The notes beneath the pieces are model-generated. The model searched no databases. It was not told the DNA's origin and saw only the letters and a program-made list of their open reading frames with translations. 64,000 nucleotides of DNA, taken from positions 3,224,001 to 3,288,000 of the forward strand of contig NZ_CP059856.1 in NCBI RefSeq assembly GCF_009193325.2, read 5' to 3'. Shown here one piece after another: positions 18,575 through 32,934 of the stretch (positions are counted from its first letter, which is position 1; every line of letters begins with the position of its first letter). The translations under genes were made by a program, and so were the position numbers. The DNA comes from Bacteroides zhangwenhongii. Its GTDB lineage: Bacteria; Bacteroidota; Bacteroidia; Bacteroidales; Bacteroidaceae.

Positions 18575-20608
18575 TTAAAAGAATAAACCTACTACTAAAT
18601 CTATCAATTTGATTCCCACGAAAGGAGCAATCACACCACCCACACCATAGATCAGCAGATTACGGCGAAGCAAAGCACTCGCACCTATCGGCTTGTATTG
18701 CACACCACGCAAAGCCAACGGAATCAGAATCGGAATAATAATCGCATTAAAAATGACTGCCGAAAGAATAGCACTTTCAGGACTATGCAGATGCATGATG
18801 TTCAGAGCAGCCAGTTCGGGAATGGCGATCATAAACAAGGCCGGAACGATAGCAAAATACTTCGCTACGTCATTGGCGATAGAGAAAGTAGTCAGCGTAC
18901 CACGTGTCATCAGTAATTGTTTACCGATTTCCACAATCTCGATCAACTTCGTCGGGTCGTTATCCAAATCGACCATATTACCAGCTTCTTTCGCTGCCTG
19001 TGTACCGCTATTCATGGCTACACCTACATTGGCCTGTGCCAGGGCAGGAGCATCGTTCGTTCCGTCTCCCATCATTGCAACCAATTTACCAGCCTGCTGT
19101 TCCTTCTTGATATATTCCATCTTATCTTCCGGTTTCGCTTCGGCGATAAAATCATCCACACCGGCTTTTTCAGCAATATATTTTGCAGTTAACGGGTTGT
19201 CACCTGTCACCATTACCGTCTTCACTCCCATCTTACGCAGACGTTCGAAACGTTCCTGAATACCCGGTTTGATAATATCCTGCAGTTCAATAACACCAGT
19301 CACCTTTCTGTTTACACATACTACCAGCGGTGTACCACCATTGCTTGAGATAGAAGAAATAATCTCTTCCACTTCTTTCGGAAATTCATTCCCGTCACCT
19401 TCCACCATCTTGCGGATGGCATCAAAAGCACCTTTACGAATCTGCGTTCCATCTGCCAGGTCTACTCCCGAACATTTGGTTTCAGCCGTAAACTTAATCA
19501 TACGTGCTCCTGTTGTATTCAGATTACGCATACGAATGCCCGACTCACGTCCCAATTCTACGATAGACTTACCTTCCGGCGTTTCATCGGATAAGGAAGA
19601 CAACAGACAAGTTTCCACAAAATCGTGCAGATCGACACCCGGAGCTGTATGGAAATGAGTTGCTTTACGATTACCAATGGTGATAGTACCCGTTTTATCC
19701 AGCAGTAATGTATCAATATCACCCGCAGTTTCAACCGCTTTACCGGATTTAGTAATCACGTTGGCGCGAAGTGCACGGTCCATACCGGCAATACCGATGG
19801 CAGAGAGAAGTCCACCGATAGTTGTCGGGATCAGACACACAAACAAAGAAATAAGCGAAGCAATAGTGATGACCGTATTACTATAATCGGCAAACGGTTT
19901 CAAAGTCACACACACAATGACGAAAACAAGCGTAAAACCTGCCAGCAAAATAGTCAATGCAATCTCATTCGGGGTTTTCTGGCGGGAAGCACCTTCCACC
20001 AATGCTATCATCTTATCAAGAAAACTTTCTCCCGGTTGGGTAGTCACCATCACCTTTATATGATCGGACAGTACTTTCGTACCTCCTGTTACCGAACTCT
20101 TGTCGCCACCTGCCTCACGAATGACCGGAGCAGACTCACCGGTAATGGCACTTTCATCAATAGAAGCCAACCCTTCAATAATCTCACCGTCGGAAGGAAT
20201 CACGTCTCCTGCCTCGCAGACAAACACATCCCCTTTCTTCAACTGTGAAGAACTGACAGTAACGATTTTATTGCCTTCCACTTTCTTTGCCGGTGTCTCT
20301 TCACGAGTCTTACGCAAACTGTCGGCCTGTGCTTTACCACGTGCCTCTGCAATAGCTTCGGCAAAATTGGCAAACAGCAAAGTGATAAACAGAATGATAA
20401 ACACGGCAATGTTGTAAGCAAACGAACCCTGTGAAGAATTAACAATGGAGTAGAGCGTCACAAGCAGCATGACTACCGTAGCCACCTCTACCGTAAACAT
20501 AATCGGATTCTTTATCATCATTCGTGGGTTCAGTTTCACGAATGATTGTTTCAAACTTTCTATAACTTGCTCCTTTGGAAACAAAGAAGCTGATTTATTA
20601 TCTTTCAT
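18575..20608 (-). CDS. kdpB: Potassium-transporting P-type ATPase subunit B
   Basis: The 677-residue protein is the catalytic subunit of the high-affinity K+ pump. It has the phosphorylation motif DKTGT with the acceptor Asp at 304, the actuator loop TGES (about 156-159), the hinge segment [62 protein letters not shown], and membrane helices at about 35-80, 215-275 and at the C-terminus. Length and motifs match Escherichia coli KdpB closely. The complex sits in the inner membrane and imports K+ at the cost of ATP. It lies 18 bp after kdpA in one operon. Confidence 0.98.
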   Translation of the reverse strand: MKDNKSASLFPKEQVIESLKQSFVKLNPRMMIKNPIMFTVEVATVVMLLVTLYSIVNSSQGSFAYNIAVFIILFITLLFANFAEAIAEARGKAQADSLRKTREETPAKKVEGNKIVTVSSSQLKKGDVFVCEAGDVIPSDGEIIEGLASIDESAITGESAPVIREAGGDKSSVTGGTKVLSDHIKVMVTTQPGESFLDKMIALVEGASRQKTPNEIALTILLAGFTLVFVIVCVTLKPFADYSNTVITIASLISLFVCLIPTTIGGLLSAIGIAGMDRALRANVITKSGKAVETAGDIDTLLLDKTGTITIGNRKATHFHTAPGVDLHDFVETCLLSSLSDETPEGKSIVELGRESGIRMRNLNTTGARMIKFTAETKCSGVDLADGTQIRKGAFDAIRKMVEGDGNEFPKEVEEIISSISSNGGTPLVVCVNRKVTGVIELQDIIKPGIQERFERLRKMGVKTVMVTGDNPLTAKYIAEKAGVDDFIAEAKPEDKMEYIKKEQQAGKLVAMMGDGTNDAPALAQANVGVAMNSGTQAAKEAGNMVDLDNDPTKLIEIVEIGKQLLMTRGTLTTFSIANDVAKYFAIVPALFMIAIPELAALNIMHLHSPESAILSAVIFNAIIIPILIPLALRGVQYKPIGASALLRRNLLIYGVGGVIAPFVGIKLIDLVVGLFF

Positions 20609-20626
20609 ATCTTCTCTAATTCAGTA

Positions 20627-22333
20627 TTACAAACTTAAATGTTCAGCAATCGTGCTCAATGCATGTACCGGGAAGAATGACAGAGCGGCAATAATGAAGA
20701 TAACTACAAATGTCATTACTCCGAAAGTCAATGTATCCGTCTTCAACGTACCGGCACTTTCCGGTATGAATTTCTTCTGCGCCAGTAGCCCGGCAATGGC
20801 AACCTGTCCGATAATAGGAAGGAAGCGACTCAGAATTAAAACGATACCACATGTCCAGTTCCAGAAATAAGTATTATCACCCAAGCCTTCGAAACCGGAA
20901 CCGTTATTGGCGGCACAGGAAGTGTACTCGTAAAGCTGTTCACTCAAACCGTGGAATCCTAAGTTGTTCAACCACCCACCTTCACTTTCCACAAAATCCG
21001 GATGGTGTACATAAATATAACTTGAGATTGCCGTAAACACCAAGATTACAAATGGATGAAGCAGAGCTACAATCGTAGCGATTTTCATTTCGCGGGCTTC
21101 TACTTTCTTACCGAGGAATTCCGGTGTACGTCCCACCATCAAACCGCTGATAAACACTGCAATGATAATGAATGTATAGTAGTTCATCCACCCTACACCT
21201 ACACCGCCAAACCAGGTATTAATCTGCATATTCAGCATTTCCATCATACCGGACAGAGGCATGGTAGAATCATGCATACCATTCACAGAACCATTGGAAG
21301 TTACAGTCGTTACAATACTCCACAACGCGGTTGCTCCGGCTCCCAAACGCACTTCCTTACCTTCCATCGCACCATTGTCCTGTGCAATTCCCAGCTCATC
21401 GATGCGCGGATTCCCCCCCATTTCCTGACTGACATTAATGCACACACCGACCAGAAAAGCGAAAAGCATTACTCCGAATATACTGTAAGCCAACTTCTTT
21501 CTACGGGTATAGAAACCCAGTGCAAATACCATCGCCATCGGGATAATCAAGATAGACCAACATTCTACCATGTTAGAAAGATAAGTCGGATTTTCCAATG
21601 GATGAGAGGAGTTCACGCCAAAATATCCACCGCCATTCGTACCCAACTGTTTAATAGGAACAATTGCGGCCGTAGGACCTTGAGAAACCATCTGTTCCTG
21701 ACCTTCAAGAGTAGTGACTTTCATCTTACCGTCAAATCCCATCGGAGTTCCCTGAAGAATCAGGATAAAACCTACAATCAGAGAAAGAGGTAATAAGATA
21801 CGCGTACAACTTATTACCAGAAATTGCCAGAAGTTACCAATCGTTTTGGTTGTTTTTGCAGCAATACTCTTCATAATACCTGCCATAGCAGCCATACCTG
21901 TTGCTGCGGTAATAAACTGGAAAAGCATGATGACGAACAATTGAGTAAAATAAGTCAGTCCGCTTTCACCGCTATAGTGCTGTAAGTTACAGTTCACCAT
22001 AAAACTAATACAAGTATTGAATGCCTGATCCGGAGTCTGCGGTCCGTTGCCGTCCGGGTTTAAAGGCAACCATCCTTGTGAAACCAAGAGTACCATTCCC
22101 CAGAAAAACCAGAAAGCATTTAAAATCAACAATGCTTTCAGGAATTGTTTCCAGTTCATTTCTTCATTGGGGTCGATTCCACAAACTTTATAAATGACTC
22201 TTTCGATAGGAGCCATAAAATCAGACCAGGTCTTTTCTCCTCTGTAGACCTTGGCAATGTATTTTCCCAGTGGATAAGCCAGAATCACCATCAAGGCTAT
22301 CTGAACAACCACGCCTAAAATTTCTGTATTCAT
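20627..22333 (-). CDS. kdpA: Potassium-transporting ATPase subunit A
   Basis: The 568-residue polytopic membrane protein carries the K+-selective channel of the Kdp pump. Family segments visible are YPLGKYIAKVYRGEKTW, LNPDGNGPQTPDQAFNTCISFMVNCNLQHYSGESGLTY, VPIKQLGTNGGGYFGVNSSHPLENPT (selectivity-filter region), SNGSVNGMHDSTMPLSG and SCAANNGSGFEGL. About ten membrane helices are evident. It is the first large gene of the operon, preceded by two very small membrane peptides and a sigma-54 promoter. Confidence 0.98.
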   Translation of the reverse strand: MNTEILGVVVQIALMVILAYPLGKYIAKVYRGEKTWSDFMAPIERVIYKVCGIDPNEEMNWKQFLKALLILNAFWFFWGMVLLVSQGWLPLNPDGNGPQTPDQAFNTCISFMVNCNLQHYSGESGLTYFTQLFVIMLFQFITAATGMAAMAGIMKSIAAKTTKTIGNFWQFLVISCTRILLPLSLIVGFILILQGTPMGFDGKMKVTTLEGQEQMVSQGPTAAIVPIKQLGTNGGGYFGVNSSHPLENPTYLSNMVECWSILIIPMAMVFALGFYTRRKKLAYSIFGVMLFAFLVGVCINVSQEMGGNPRIDELGIAQDNGAMEGKEVRLGAGATALWSIVTTVTSNGSVNGMHDSTMPLSGMMEMLNMQINTWFGGVGVGWMNYYTFIIIAVFISGLMVGRTPEFLGKKVEAREMKIATIVALLHPFVILVFTAISSYIYVHHPDFVESEGGWLNNLGFHGLSEQLYEYTSCAANNGSGFEGLGDNTYFWNWTCGIVLILSRFLPIIGQVAIAGLLAQKKFIPESAGTLKTDTLTFGVMTFVVIFIIAALSFFPVHALSTIAEHLSL

Positions 22334-22364
22334 ATACTTTTTACCTTAAACTGTGTGTGTTACT

Positions 22365-22445
22365 TTAAAACTTCTCGGGTTTGATGAGCACATACATCAA
22401 ATAACCGAAGATTGCAATACCTAATACGAATAATGCTGTGTACAT
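22365..22445 (-). CDS. kdpF: KdpF, small stabilising peptide of the Kdp pump
   Basis: A 26-residue ORF begins MYTALFVLGIAIFGYLMYV and ends IKPEKF. It is a single membrane helix with the PEKF-type tail seen in KdpF peptides. A good ribosome site (AGGAG, about 7 nt before the ATG) precedes it on the minus strand, and kdpA starts 31 bp downstream. KdpF occupies the lipid-facing side of KdpA and stabilises the complex. Confidence 0.85.
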   Translation of the reverse strand: MYTALFVLGIAIFGYLMYVLIKPEKF

Positions 22446-22465
22446 AATCAATTCTCCTTTTTTCT

Positions 22466-22561
22466 TTAAATATTCTCAAACCAGTCTACACATTTCCAGA
22501 ACAGCCAGAAACAAGCGAAACCGCTCAACAGGCAGAAAATAAATGATAGTGTTATTCCCAT
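22466..22561 (-). CDS. 31-residue single-helix membrane peptide at the head of the kdp operon
   Basis: The ORF starts ATG at 22561 and reads MGITLSFIFCLLSGFACFWL, then FWKCVDWFENI. One hydrophobic helix is followed by a short aromatic, acidic tail. It lies 20 bp upstream of kdpF and 39 bp downstream of the predicted transcription start of the sigma-54 promoter, so it would be the first gene of the kdp message. I do not recognise a named family. It could be an extra Kdp subunit or a regulatory leader peptide. The ribosome site is weak (GGTAAAAAC). Confidence 0.6.
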   Translation of the reverse strand: MGITLSFIFCLLSGFACFWLFWKCVDWFENI

Positions 22562-22610
22562 GTTTTTACCTTTTAAATGATTACTATAAATTTTTACTTG
22601 CCATTCTTCA

Positions 22611-22626
22611 TGCCAAATGCGTGCCA
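22611..22626 (-). promoter_or_regulatory. Sigma-54 (RpoN) promoter of the kdp operon
   Basis: The minus strand reads TGGCACGCATTTGGCA. The invariant GG (-24) and GC (-12) are 10 nt apart and the -24 half TGGCACG is exact. The expected start site is near 22600, 39 bp before the first small ORF. No TAnnTTTG promoter was seen closer to the operon. Such a promoter requires an AAA+ enhancer-binding activator, and four candidate binding sites lie upstream. Confidence 0.75.
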
Positions 22627-22706
22627 CAAAAAACAAAGAATACATAATAAGCTAACATTCAAACAGATACAGACAGGCAGTTACTTTCTTACCATCCGAC
22701 ACACCC

Positions 22707-22817
22707 TTCCATTTTGAAAAAAGGATTCTATTTTGAAAGGCTTTCCGTTTTTTCGTGATTTCAGAAGAGAAAAAATAAACAAATTATCATTTTGAAAGGG
22801 GATTTCCATTTTGAAAA
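22707..22817. promoter_or_regulatory. Four enhancer-like operator sites between kdp and trehalose operons
   Basis: Four copies of one 14-mer are present: TTCCATTTTGAAAA (22707), TTCTATTTTGAAAG (22726), TATCATTTTGAAAG (22785) and TTCCATTTTGAAAA (22804). Each is a loose dyad (TTTC-like and GAAA arms). They form two pairs, each with 19-bp spacing, 78 bp apart. Pair one lies about 115-135 bp upstream of the kdp start site, pair two about 100-120 bp upstream of the predicted trehalose start site. This is the usual position for sigma-54 activator binding. The activator itself is not in the window. Confidence 0.65.
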
Positions 22818-22885
22818 GACAAAAGGAGGATACTACATCTTTATAATCTGTTGATAATAAACGGTTAAGCATCAACATAAGTCAA

Positions 22886-22901
22886 TTGGTACATGCTTTG
22901 C
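22886..22901 (+). promoter_or_regulatory. Sigma-54-like promoter facing the trehalose operon
   Basis: The plus strand reads TTGGTACATGCTTTGC, with GG and GC exactly 10 nt apart (22888-22889 and 22900-22901) and a -12 half TTTGC. The -24 half TGGTAC departs at one position from TGGCAC. A start site 12 nt on would fall at about 22913, next to the ATG at 22914, giving an almost leaderless message. That is unusual, so the call is tentative. Confidence 0.4.
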
Positions 22902-22913
22902 GAAGAAATAGAT

Positions 22914-25166
22914 ATGAAACTTTATATTATTGCAAACAGATTACCTGTCAAAGTAGCCGGCACAAACGGCACATTCGTATTTTCGCGTAGCGAAGGCGGA
23001 CTGGCAACAGGTTTGGATTCTCTCCAGACTTCTTATGAGAAGCACTGGATAGGTTGGCCCGGAATATGTACAAATGAAGAGAAGGACCAGCAAGAGATTA
23101 ACGAGAAACTACAGGAAATGAATTTTCATCCGGTCTTCTTGTCGGAAAAGCAAATTGAAAACTATTACGAAGGATACAGTAACAGTACTATCTGGCCTTT
23201 GTGTCATTACTTTTATGCTTATACCTTATATAAGAACTGTTTCTGGCAATCCTATCAACAAGTCAACCGACTCTTCTGTGAGGAGATTTGCCGGCTGATA
23301 CGTCCCGGCGATAAGGTATGGATACAGGATTATCAACTGATGCTACTTCCCGGAATGTTGAGGAAAATATATCCGGAACTAAGTATCGGTTATTTCCATC
23401 ATATCCCGTTCCCTTCTTACGAACTCTTCCGTATTCTTCCGGAGCGTGCCGAGATTCTGAAGGGTTTGCTGGGAGCAGACTTCATAGCTTTCCATACTCA
23501 TGACTATATGCGTCACTTCATCAGTGCCGTAGAACGTGTGCTGCATCTCGACTTCAAACTGGATGAAGTACAGATCAACAACCGGATGGTCAGAGTAGAA
23601 GCATTACCGATGGGAATCAACTATGAATCCTATCATCAGGCTTCAGAAAATAAAGAAGTACACCAGGCCATTGAACGAACCCGGAAACTTTTCGGCGAGC
23701 ATAAACTGATCCTGTCAGTAGACAGACTGGATTACAGCAAAGGCATATTGCACCGTCTTCGTGGCTTTGCCACCTTCCTCGAACATCATGCCGAATATCA
23801 CGGTAAAGTTACATTGGCAATGGTCATTGTCCCTTCACGCGACCATGTAGGCAGTTATGCGGAACTAAAAACAAAAATTGACGAAGAAATCGGCTCTATC
23901 AACGGACGTTACTCCACAATGAACTGGACTCCCGTATGTTATTTCTATCATGGCTTTTCACTGGAAGAACTGACTGCCATGTACTATGTGGCCGACATAG
24001 CCCTCGTCACTCCACTTCGGGACGGAATGAATCTGGTAGCCAAAGAATACGTAGCTACCAAATGCGACAATCCCGGTGTACTTATCCTTAGCGAAATGGC
24101 AGGTGCCGCCGTAGAATTGACGGACGCTATCCAAATCAACCCGAACGATACGGAACAAATAGAAAACGCTATTTGTCAGGCACTTGAAATGCCCGAAGAG
24201 GAACAAAAACAACGCCTGAAACGTATGCAAAGCATTCTGTCCGTACAGACAGTCAACAAATGGGCAGCCGACTTTGTCAATGAACTGAACGCGACATGTA
24301 TGAAAAACGATATGTTACGAAAAAAACGTATCGTAGCCGCTAGCATTGCACAAATCAAACTCAAGTATAACCATGCCAAACAACGCCTGATTCTGCTGGA
24401 CTATGATGGTACACTGACGGCTCTCAAACCACGTCCCGAGGATGCACAACCTACACCGGAACTCATTTCTATTCTACAACAACTGGCTAGCGATCCCGCC
24501 AATCATATTGTTATCAATAGCGGACGGGATCACTTTACATTAGAAAAATGGCTTGGCACCCTTCCTATTTCTATGGCTGCCGAACATGGGGCTTTCTATA
24601 AAGAAAACGGAGTCTGGCATAAAAACATAAAGAAGATAGAATGGGGAGCAGGTATTCTCTCTATCCTTCAAATGTTTGTAGACCGTACTCCCCGTTCCCA
24701 TCTGGAAGTGAAAGAAACTGCCCTAGCCTGGCATTATCGTGAAAGTGACGCATGGCTCGGCACATTAAGAGCCCAACAACTCGTCAACACGCAGATTTCG
24801 CTCTGTACCCGGCAGAAACTACAAATTCTGCAAGGAAATAAAGTGATCGAAATCAAATCACCGGATTGCAATAAAGGTTCGGAGGTGGGGCGTCTGCTAG
24901 CCAACAGACGTTATGATTTTGTTATAGCGATGGGAGACGACACTACAGATGAAGATATGTTTCAGGCATTACCGATGAGCGCCATCACCATTAAAATAGG
25001 TAGCGTATCCGAAGCCGCCAACTATCACCTGTCTGCCCAATCTGACGTACTTCCTTTCTTACGGTCTTTACTAGGCAAACAAAAAACTGCCACAAAAGAA
25101 GGAAGCATTAAGAATCGCCTGACTTTCGCTTTCGACTTTCTCAAAGATCTATTAAAAACTCAATAA
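22914..25166 (+). CDS. otsAB: Bifunctional trehalose-6-phosphate synthase/phosphatase
   Basis: The 750-residue protein is two enzymes in one chain. Residues 1 to about 465 are a GT20 synthase: [69 protein letters not shown] and [15 protein letters not shown]. It joins glucose from a UDP- or other NDP-glucose to glucose-6-phosphate. Residues from about 485 to the end are a HAD phosphatase: [15 protein letters not shown] with nucleophile Asp, INSGRD, and [11 protein letters not shown]. It removes the phosphate to give trehalose, an osmoprotectant. I chose the ATG at 22914 over 22893 because it has GAAGAAAT before it and starts right at the family's first strand ([10 protein letters not shown]). 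Confidence 0.92.
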   Translation: MKLYIIANRLPVKVAGTNGTFVFSRSEGGLATGLDSLQTSYEKHWIGWPGICTNEEKDQQEINEKLQEMNFHPVFLSEKQIENYYEGYSNSTIWPLCHYFYAYTLYKNCFWQSYQQVNRLFCEEICRLIRPGDKVWIQDYQLMLLPGMLRKIYPELSIGYFHHIPFPSYELFRILPERAEILKGLLGADFIAFHTHDYMRHFISAVERVLHLDFKLDEVQINNRMVRVEALPMGINYESYHQASENKEVHQAIERTRKLFGEHKLILSVDRLDYSKGILHRLRGFATFLEHHAEYHGKVTLAMVIVPSRDHVGSYAELKTKIDEEIGSINGRYSTMNWTPVCYFYHGFSLEELTAMYYVADIALVTPLRDGMNLVAKEYVATKCDNPGVLILSEMAGAAVELTDAIQINPNDTEQIENAICQALEMPEEEQKQRLKRMQSILSVQTVNKWAADFVNELNATCMKNDMLRKKRIVAASIAQIKLKYNHAKQRLILLDYDGTLTALKPRPEDAQPTPELISILQQLASDPANHIVINSGRDHFTLEKWLGTLPISMAAEHGAFYKENGVWHKNIKKIEWGAGILSILQMFVDRTPRSHLEVKETALAWHYRESDAWLGTLRAQQLVNTQISLCTRQKLQILQGNKVIEIKSPDCNKGSEVGRLLANRRYDFVIAMGDDTTDEDMFQALPMSAITIKIGSVSEAANYHLSAQSDVLPFLRSLLGKQKTATKEGSIKNRLTFAFDFLKDLLKTQ

Positions 25167-25178
25167 AAAGCAATCAAT

Positions 25179-26969
25179 ATGAATAATTTAAATTATGGAG
25201 TGATAGGTAACTGCCGAACCGCAGCTCTCATTTCGCAGAACGGAAATATCGAATGGCTCTGTTTTCCCGATTTCGATTCTCCTTCTATTTTTGCCAGTCT
25301 GCTCGACCGGGAGAAAGGAGGAGCTTTCGGATTCGAAGTTTCCGAAGACTATTGCATCACACAAAGTTATGTCCCCCACACCAATATTCTTTCTACTCAA
25401 TTCTCCTCCGATGAAGGAGAATTCGTAGTGCTCGACTATATGCCCTGCTATCGTTCCCAAGACGAAACAGGGCATTATTTACCTGCCGAATTATACCGCT
25501 ACATACATTGGATAAAAGGAAAACCGCGTTTCAAGATCAACTACCACCCGGCTCCGAACTATGCACAGGGACAAGTGATCCTTAATATCACTCCACAGTA
25601 TATCGAATCCTACTGCTCCTTTGACAACAAGGACAGACAATATTTATATGCTTCCCTGTCTCTTCAGGACATCAAAGAGAAAAAAGAAATCATTCTTGAG
25701 AAAGACGAATTTCTCCTGCTCTCCTATAACGAGAAAGTGATCCCAATCGACATAGAAAGGGAGAAAATAGAATACTGTCGTACGCTGGTATATTGGCTGA
25801 ACTGGACAGACAGAAGCAAAAAATACACTCTATATAATGACGTAATCGAACGGAGTTTATTGGTTCTGAAACTAATGTCCTACCACAACGGAGCTGTGCT
25901 GGCAGCACTAACTACAAGCCTACCGGAAGCTGTGGGAGAAGTGCGCAACTGGGATTACCGCTTTTGCTGGCTTCGGGATGCTTCCATGTCCATCGAAACC
26001 ATGTTTCAAATCGGACATACCGGTGCAGCCAAACGCTTTATGAAATTTATCCAATCCACATTCGTTTCCAAACATGACTATCAAATTATGTATGGCATCC
26101 GGGGCGAGCACCAACTAACCGAAGTGATACTCGACCATCTATCCGGTTATAAGAACTCCAAACCTGTACGAATAGGAAATGATGCATACCATCAGAAACA
26201 AAACGACTCTTTTGGTTACCTGATGGACCTGATTTACCAATATTATCGCCTCATGCCCGGCACACTGGATGAAATTGAAGACATGTGGGAAATGGTAAAG
26301 ACCATTTTAGCAAAAGTAGTAGAAAACTGGAGAAAGCCCGATAAGGGAATCTGGGAGATCCGGGGAGAAGGACAACACTTTGTTTCTTCCAAAGTGATGT
26401 GTTGGGTAGCTTTAGATCGCGGAGCTAAAATCGCTCAAATGCTTAACAAATATAATTATAGCGAACGTTGGCAACTGGAAGCCGAAAAAATAAAGAAAGA
26501 CGTGATGAAATATGGCTGGAATAAGGAACTTCAAAGCTTCACACAGACATATAATAATCAAGCAATGGATTCTTCATTACTATTGATGGAACCCTATGGA
26601 TTTATAGAAGCAGATGATATACGCTATCATAAAACAGTGGAAGCTGTCAAGAAAGCCCTTTTCCATAAAGGACTTATGTATCGCTATAACAGCAAAGATG
26701 ATTTCGGGTTGCCTACTTCTGCTTTTACGATTTGTACATTCTGGCTTATACGGGCATTGTTTGTAACTGGCCATAAAGAAGAAGCACGCTGCCTGTTTGA
26801 CGAAGTTCTGAAATACTCCAATCATCTTGGATTGTTTAGTGAAGATATTGATTTCGAAACCAAAGAACAGTTGGGCAACTTCCCGCAGGCATATTCACAT
26901 CTGGCATTAGTAAATACAGCTATCTTATTTGCAGAAGAAGAGAAGAGGTTATCTTTTATCCGGCCTTAG
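25179..26969 (+). CDS. Glycoside hydrolase family 15 protein (glucoamylase or trehalase type)
   Basis: The 596-residue cytoplasmic protein (no signal peptide) begins YGVIGNCRTAALISQNGNIEWLCFPDFDSPSIFASLLD, the beta-domain start of bacterial and archaeal GH15 proteins. The catalytic (alpha/alpha)6 barrel contains VRNWDYRFCWLRDASMSI and GIWEIRGEGQHFVSSKVMCWVALDRG; the Glu of the latter is the likely general acid. The second catalytic Glu is expected in the C-terminal part near GLFSEDIDFETKEQLGNFPQAYSH. It starts 12 bp after the trehalose synthase gene. Known GH15 enzymes in this arrangement include both glucoamylases and trehalases, so a role in trehalose turnover is plausible. The two cannot be told apart here. 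Confidence 0.9.
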   Translation: MNNLNYGVIGNCRTAALISQNGNIEWLCFPDFDSPSIFASLLDREKGGAFGFEVSEDYCITQSYVPHTNILSTQFSSDEGEFVVLDYMPCYRSQDETGHYLPAELYRYIHWIKGKPRFKINYHPAPNYAQGQVILNITPQYIESYCSFDNKDRQYLYASLSLQDIKEKKEIILEKDEFLLLSYNEKVIPIDIEREKIEYCRTLVYWLNWTDRSKKYTLYNDVIERSLLVLKLMSYHNGAVLAALTTSLPEAVGEVRNWDYRFCWLRDASMSIETMFQIGHTGAAKRFMKFIQSTFVSKHDYQIMYGIRGEHQLTEVILDHLSGYKNSKPVRIGNDAYHQKQNDSFGYLMDLIYQYYRLMPGTLDEIEDMWEMVKTILAKVVENWRKPDKGIWEIRGEGQHFVSSKVMCWVALDRGAKIAQMLNKYNYSERWQLEAEKIKKDVMKYGWNKELQSFTQTYNNQAMDSSLLLMEPYGFIEADDIRYHKTVEAVKKALFHKGLMYRYNSKDDFGLPTSAFTICTFWLIRALFVTGHKEEARCLFDEVLKYSNHLGLFSEDIDFETKEQLGNFPQAYSHLALVNTAILFAEEEKRLSFIRP

Positions 26970-27003
26970 AGAACGCCCTGATTCAGAAGTGATAAAACAC
27001 AGA

Positions 27004-27036
27004 AAGCCCCTTGATTCATTTTGAATCAAGGGGCTT
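27004..27036. terminator. Bidirectional terminator between GH15 gene and rRNA operon
   Basis: AAGCCCCTTGATTCA and TGAATCAAGGGGCTT form a perfect 15-bp stem with a TTT loop. It lies between two convergent units, the GH15 gene (plus) and the 5S rRNA end (minus), and can serve both. The following T content is moderate on both strands. Confidence 0.8.
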
Positions 27037-27043
27037 CTTAAAA

Positions 27044-27152
<109 letters not shown>

Positions 27153-27245
27153 ATAAGGTTATGACATGATGAAAAGTAAAATCTCAGTGTATTACCCGTT
27201 TCCGGGGGTAATCCGCTAAACGTATATATCGCGATCCGTACAAGT

Positions 27246-30128
<2,883 letters not shown>

Positions 30129-30266
30129 AAACTGACTTCCCGGCATATTGAACTATTGCTAGTCTATATACCGCGAACGTACGGTTCGATATATACTTTT
30201 AGCTCTTACTAAAATTTTACTTTTTGTATCATCATGTCAAAGATCGTTTCTCTTTTTCAGAGATCG

Positions 30267-30340
30267 TGGAGAATAACGGATTCGAACCGTTGACCCTCTG
30301 CGTGCAAGGCAGATGCTCTAGCCAGCTGAGCTAATCCCCC
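30267..30340 (-). tRNA. tRNA-Ala (anticodon TGC)
   Basis: The minus strand folds as a cloverleaf: acceptor GGGGGAT with ATTCTCC, D-arm AGCTCAGCTGG, anticodon loop CTTGCAC with TGC, T-arm GTTCGAATC. CCA is not encoded. It lies in the 16S-23S spacer. Confidence 0.96.
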
Positions 30341-30378
30341 AAGAGGTTATCAAGAATTACTGTCGTTCTTGAGCTTGG

Positions 30379-30452
30379 TAGTCCCAGGCAGAGTTGAACT
30401 GCCGACCTCTACATTATCAGTGTAGCGCTCTAACCAACTGAGCTATAGGACT
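30379..30452 (-). tRNA. tRNA-Ile (anticodon GAT)
   Basis: The minus strand gives acceptor AGTCCTA with TGGGACT, D-arm AGCTCAGTTGG, anticodon loop CTGATAA with GAT, T-arm GTTCAACTC. CCA is not encoded. It is the first spacer tRNA after 16S, in the usual Ile-Ala order. Confidence 0.96.
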
Positions 30453-32212
<1,760 letters not shown>

Positions 32213-32413
32213 TAAAAGTATTGTTCATCTATCCCTAAGGATAGCGTTTTGCTCTGTTCAGGATGCCGTACAATTTATTGACTCTATTCCTATACCTATA
32301 TTTATATAAGCATTGACGGTTCTATTTTAACTTGTACTACTTGTATTGTTTATCAATATTTCAAAGAACTAACGTGGCTTCCGCCGCGCCTGCTTTCTTT
32401 GCGAAAGCGGATG

Positions 32414-32446
32414 CAAAGATAAGGACTTTTTCAGATAACCTCCAAA
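32414..32446 (-). promoter_or_regulatory. rRNA operon promoter, gene-proximal copy
   Basis: Minus strand: -33 TTTG (32443-32446), 21 bp, then TATCTTTG (32414-32421), an exact TAnnTTTG box followed by C. It lies about 200 bp upstream of the 16S gene. Confidence 0.75.
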
Positions 32447-32538
32447 CTTTTTCGAAAGTTTTTTGTTTTTATTTTCTGAACCCTTACTCTTTAGCAGAAT
32501 GTCAATCATTAGGCTCTGTCTCTCTAGCAAAGCGGGTG

Positions 32539-32570
32539 CAAAAGTAGACACTTTATACATAACATCCAAA
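32539..32570 (-). promoter_or_regulatory. rRNA operon promoter, distal copy
   Basis: Minus strand: -33 TTTG (32567-32570), 20 bp, then TACTTTTG (32539-32546), again an exact TAnnTTTG. The two promoters are about 125 bp apart. Both are followed by a similar stretch (GCACCCGCTTTGC and GCATCCGCTTTCGC), suggesting a local duplication. Confidence 0.75.
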
Positions 32571-32850
32571 TATATTCCACTATTTTTTTGAAGTTTTTTG
32601 AAAGAAAAACGCTAACTCGCTGAATCACAACGATGTTGTAGAACATATTTTTTCAACAGCAGGAGAAAAGGACAAAGGAAGCGAGGGAAAGGATACATTA
32701 TTATATTCATGCGTGCGTATGTGTGCGCGCAAAGAGAAAAGAGAGAAAGAGAAGTAAGAAGAAAGAGAGCACCAACGAATAAACATCGGACACTCTCTTT
32801 CTGAGGAGGGCTAAAGGCAGGAGACCTTCAGACTTTCAACGTACAATCGC
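32571..32850. other. Gene-free stretch between the rRNA promoters and the prophage end
   Basis: No convincing ORF on either strand. It holds an A+T-rich block just upstream of the distal rRNA promoter (possible UP element), a GT-rich run (GCGTGCGTATGTGTGCGCGC) and a purine-only-like tract (about 32730-32770). The host/prophage junction is probably between about 32800 and 32850, but I cannot fix it to the base. Confidence 0.5.
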
Positions 32851-32851
32851 C

Positions 32852-32922
32852 AAAACAAAATGTGATAATGTAAAAAACGAAATGTAATAACTAAAGCTAT
32901 ATTAACACAAAACAAAATGTGA
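32852..32922. repeat. Repeated end-proximal sites, candidate transposase-binding sites
   Basis: AAAACAAAATGTGA occurs at 32852-32865 and again at 32909-32922, with a weaker copy (AAACGAAATGTAAT) near 32874-32887 between them. All are in the same direction and lie at the outermost edge of phage sequence. This matches the position and layout of the R1-R3 transposase sites at the Mu right end. The match is by position and repetition only. Confidence 0.5.
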
Positions 32923-32934
32923 CTTTTACTATAA

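Noticed and set aside
22681..22878. Minus-strand 65-codon frame upstream of the trehalose operon
   Set aside because: It covers the four repeated operator sites and has no ribosome site or recognisable protein; the repeats explain the sequence better.
32730..32770. Purine-rich tract upstream of the rRNA promoters as a special structure
   Set aside because: Low-complexity sequence only; no mirror symmetry or known function could be supported.
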